Source: an uncultured Actinomycetes bacterium | GTDB taxonomy: Bacteria > Actinomycetota > Thermoleophilia > Solirubrobacterales > Solirubrobacteraceae | Direction of reading: 5' to 3' | Assembly: GCA_937888775.1 (NCBI GenBank) | Contig: CALAQT010000001.1 | Coordinates: 1 to 7,009 of the forward strand | DNA length: 7,009 bases | In this document: positions 5,482 to 7,009 of the stretch, piece by piece | Layout of the letters: each line of letters begins with the position of its first letter | How positions within the stretch are numbered: position 1 is the stretch's first letter | Position numbers and translations under genes: made by a program | The notes under the pieces: generated by a model | What the model was told of the DNA's origin: nothing | The model's input: only the letters and a program-made list of their open reading frames with translations | Database searches by the model: none

Positions 5482-5976
5482 GGGCCCGTTTCGTGTCCGT
5501 TGACGACGTTGTGCGTCGCCGTCGACACCGCCGGGAACGTCCTCAGCTCGACGAACCCTACCGGCGGCGCGGCAGCGTGGACTGGCGCGTCGCCGTACGC
5601 AGCCATTCCCGAGTCCGAAGCCTATGACGGGATTTCATGTCCGTCTAGGTCGTTATGCGCTGCGGTCGATAACTACGCCGGAGATGTCGTGACGTGGAAT
5701 CCGACGGGCCCTCCGTCCTCGCGCACGATGGCTCCGATCGATCTGAGCGCCGAACTCACGGGGGTGTCGTGCGCGTCAGGGTCGTTGTGCTTCGTGTTCG
5801 ATGGGGACGGGCGCCTGTTCACGTCGACTGACCCCACCGGGAGCGTGTCTGCCTGGTCCGTCGGCTACGACGACGCCGGCATGGCGTACGTCACTGGCGT
5901 CTCGTGCCCCGTCAAGTCGGAATGCGTAGCAGTCGACAGCGCCGGAAACCTGCTGCTCGGCAGTCCGCCTCCCACC
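5482..5976 (+). repeat. Four degenerate propeller-blade repeats
   Basis: Units start at 5482, 5629, 5761 and 5896, spaced 147, 132 and 135 bp. They share [G][VI]SC-x5-C-x3-D-x2-GN and then 'STNPTG..W'-like ends, with the last unit shortened. The first unit extends 18 bases upstream of the proposed TTG start of the host gene. Confidence 0.75.
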
Positions 5977-6351
5977 GCAACGGAAATCGCGGCGCTGCTG
6001 CACAGCCTGCTAACCCCGTCGGGACACGGCGCCGAGATCGCAGCGCTGCTCGGGCATGCGGGCTACCGCTTCTCGTTCAAAGCGCCGAACGCGGGGCGCC
6101 TGCTGATCTCCTGGTATCTGGTACCCAAACGCACTCATCTCACCCGCAGCAAGCCGCAACACGTGCTCGTCGCGACCATCAGAACGAGCTTCGCCAAAGC
6201 CGAAACGCGACAAGTCGAGGTCAAGCTGACCCGCAACGGAAAGCAGCTCCTCAGAGGCGCCAAACACCTCCGGCTGACCGCGGAAGGCACCTTCACGTCA
6301 ACAGGCGGGCCCGCGATCACTGCATTCAAGACGTTCACGCTCAACCGCTAG
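5500..6351 (+). CDS. Beta-propeller-like repeat protein, probably 5' truncated
   Basis: 283 residues from TTG 5500, the only usual start codon in the frame after the stop at 5377. Four repeats of the type SCPS..LCVAVD.AGN (units near 5482, 5629, 5761 and 5896) are followed by a helical linker (EIAALLHSLLTPSGHGAEIA). A C-terminal beta domain (about residues 185-283) then has FSFKAPNAGRLLISWYLVP, VEVKLTRNGKQLL, LRLTAEGTFT and the ending AFKTFTLNR. This layout is common in secreted proteins of Thermoleophilia; function is unknown. Each repeat has two Cys about seven residues apart, suggesting disulfides outside the cell. However, no signal peptide is present, and the first repeat (GPVSCPLTTLC) begins upstream of the only start, so the 5' end appears lost or shifted out of frame. 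A terminator hairpin follows eight bases after the stop. Confidence 0.72.
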   Translation: MTTLCVAVDTAGNVLSSTNPTGGAAAWTGASPYAAIPESEAYDGISCPSRSLCAAVDNYAGDVVTWNPTGPPSSRTMAPIDLSAELTGVSCASGSLCFVFDGDGRLFTSTDPTGSVSAWSVGYDDAGMAYVTGVSCPVKSECVAVDSAGNLLLGSPPPTATEIAALLHSLLTPSGHGAEIAALLGHAGYRFSFKAPNAGRLLISWYLVPKRTHLTRSKPQHVLVATIRTSFAKAETRQVEVKLTRNGKQLLRGAKHLRLTAEGTFTSTGGPAITAFKTFTLNR

Positions 6352-6358
6352 GAGCGCC

Positions 6359-6374
6359 CCCCGCCTGAGCGGGG
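6359..6374. terminator. Terminator-like hairpin after the repeat-protein gene
   Basis: CCCCGC (6359-6364), loop CTGA, GCGGGG (6369-6374): a perfect GC stem starting eight bases after the stop codon at 6351. There is no T-run, only ATTC after it. It also lies just beyond the 3' end of the - strand tRNA-Lys fragment, so it may originally have terminated a tRNA transcript from the other side. Confidence 0.5.
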
Positions 6375-6383
6375 ATTCGCGGA

Positions 6384-6425
6384 TCGGCCGTGGAGGACTC
6401 GAACCTCCAACCTTGGGATTAAGAG
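6384..6425 (-). pseudogene. 3' half of tRNA-Lys(CUU), likely integration-site remnant
   Basis: Read on the - strand, the segment holds anticodon loop CTCTTAA (6425-6419, anticodon CTT for Lys), anticodon-stem 3' strand TCCCA and variable loop AGGTT. T-stem GGAGG, T-loop TTCGAGT and T-stem CCTCC follow, then acceptor 3' strand ACGGCCG and discriminator A (6384); CCA is not encoded. The 5' half is missing. The bases before the loop (AGTGA) pair with TCCCA at only three of five positions. Nothing resembling a D-arm or an acceptor 5' strand CGGCCGT lies at the right distance. Identity that begins at the anticodon loop and runs to the 3' end is the classic shape of a tRNA attachment site used by tyrosine integrases. 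No integrase is visible in the window. Confidence 0.8.
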
Positions 6426-6484
6426 TCACTAGCGGTTACACGCAGTACGGAGACGCTGTGCGCCGCGCGATGTTCTGGCAGTAC

Positions 6485-6508
6485 GACGCGAATACGCGCT
6501 ATCGCGTC
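6485..6508 (-). terminator. Possible hairpin downstream of the transglutaminase-like gene
   Basis: GACGCGA (6485-6491) and TCGCGTC (6502-6508) form a 7-bp perfect stem with a 10-base loop that contains GCGC. It lies 46 bp past the stop of the - strand gene. No T-run follows on the - strand, so the role is uncertain. Confidence 0.25.
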
Positions 6509-6554
6509 CTGCTCGCGCGCCGGCGATCTGTGTCGGCTCGCGAGGTGATGGTCG

Positions 6555-7009
6555 TCAGCAATCTCCGGGTGGGGTGATCTGCTGCGCACGGACTTGGAAG
6601 CCGGTCAGCGTGTGCGGACCGAACGACGTGATTAGCGCGACGTCGATCGCGTCCCGGCCACGCCCCACGACGACCCGTCCGATCCGCGGAGTGTTGTTCC
6701 GAGCATCGAACGTATGCCAACGACCGTCGAGATACGCCTCGAACCAGGCAGCGAAGTCCATCGGCTCGTAGGGCGGAGGAACACCGATGTCCGGGAGGTA
6801 GCCGAACACGTAACGGGCGGGGATGTTCAGGGCCCGGCAGAACGTGATCGCAAGATGGGCGAAATCACGACACACGCCCCGTCCAGCTCGATACGCATCG
6901 GCTGCGCTGGTCCACGGATTGGACGCGCCGGGTGTGAACTCAAGGTGACCGTGGACGAAGTCGACGACCGCCTGCACCCGCCCCCAGCCTGGCGCCAGGT
7001 CGCCGAACA
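6555..7009 (-). CDS. Transglutaminase-like protein, C-terminal part (5' end beyond window)
   Basis: The frame enters from the right edge (first full codon at 7007-7005) and ends at TGA 6557-6555, giving about 150 residues. It reads FGDLAPGWGRVQAVVDFVHG, then SNPWTSAADAY, GVCRDFAHLAITFCRALNIP, ARYVFGYLPDIG, MDFAAWFEAYLDGRWHTFDA, and the tail GRGRDAIDVALITSFGP. This is the bacterial transglutaminase-like (papain-fold) family, whose members use Cys-His-Asp. Cys is at 6872-6870 (GVCRDF) and Asp at 6707-6705 (TFDA). The place of the usual His (DFHAYFEAY in many relatives) is Ala here (6752-6750), so activity is uncertain; His in RWHTFD is the nearest alternative. Full members are roughly 270-290 residues with an N-terminal beta domain, missing here only because of the window edge. 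There is no operon partner in view. Confidence 0.88.
   Translation of the reverse strand, partial: FGDLAPGWGRVQAVVDFVHGHLEFTPGASNPWTSAADAYRAGRGVCRDFAHLAITFCRALNIPARYVFGYLPDIGVPPPYEPMDFAAWFEAYLDGRWHTFDARNNTPRIGRVVVGRGRDAIDVALITSFGPHTLTGFQVRAQQITPPGDC

Noticed and set aside
6384..6460. Complete tRNA-Lys gene
   Set aside because: No D-arm or matching acceptor 5' strand exists upstream of the anticodon loop and the anticodon stem pairs at only three of five positions.
6470..6577. 35-codon + strand frame after the tRNA fragment (MFWQYDANTRYRVLL...)
   Set aside because: Too short, no ribosome binding site, overlaps the end of the transglutaminase-like gene on the other strand, and no integrase-like motif.

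Overview
The window is GC-rich DNA, most likely from an actinomycete of the class Thermoleophilia (Solirubrobacterales-like). This placement is inference. It rests on three family styles I recognise: the GAF plus HD-GYP protein, the GGDEF protein with a long 'ADERDTA' repeat, and the 'SCPS..LCVAVD' repeat protein with a Thermoleophilia-type C-terminal domain ending in 'KTFTLNR'. No rRNA or other direct taxonomic marker is present.

Left part (1-2745): the 3' end of a probable transposase gene (to 206) runs into a c-di-GMP signalling pair on the + strand. The first gene is a GAF/HD-GYP phosphodiesterase-type protein (about 215-1504). The second is a diguanylate cyclase (about 1630-2745) whose N-terminal half is a charged heptad-repeat rod. 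A near-perfect 10-bp hairpin spans the stop codon of the first gene, so the two may not be simply co-transcribed. They would act in opposite directions on the same second messenger.

Middle part (2746-5074): a DUF2294/MpsC-family gene on the - strand converges on the cyclase gene. About 640 bp without a convincing gene follows. Then come two + strand genes of unknown function, 151 and 197 codons long, separated by 81 bp that is flanked by an inverted pair of TCACGTGA-centred sites.

Right part (5075-7009): a roughly 400-bp stretch of gene debris holds a - strand open frame resembling the N-terminus of a Thermoleophilia protein, and a GC-rich motif present three times in alternating orientation. 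Next is a 5'-truncated-looking repeat protein (5500-6351) with a terminator hairpin, then an isolated 3' half of a tRNA-Lys(CUU) on the - strand. The last feature is a - strand transglutaminase-like gene that runs off the right edge and lacks the usual catalytic histidine.

Overall this looks like a patchwork accessory region (transposase end, truncated genes, half tRNA) around a functional c-di-GMP module. I did not find a convincing new multi-gene system. The strongest leads are the tRNA-Lys half as an integration scar, the repeat-rod cyclase beside the HD-GYP gene, the paired CACGTG sites, and the His-less transglutaminase.
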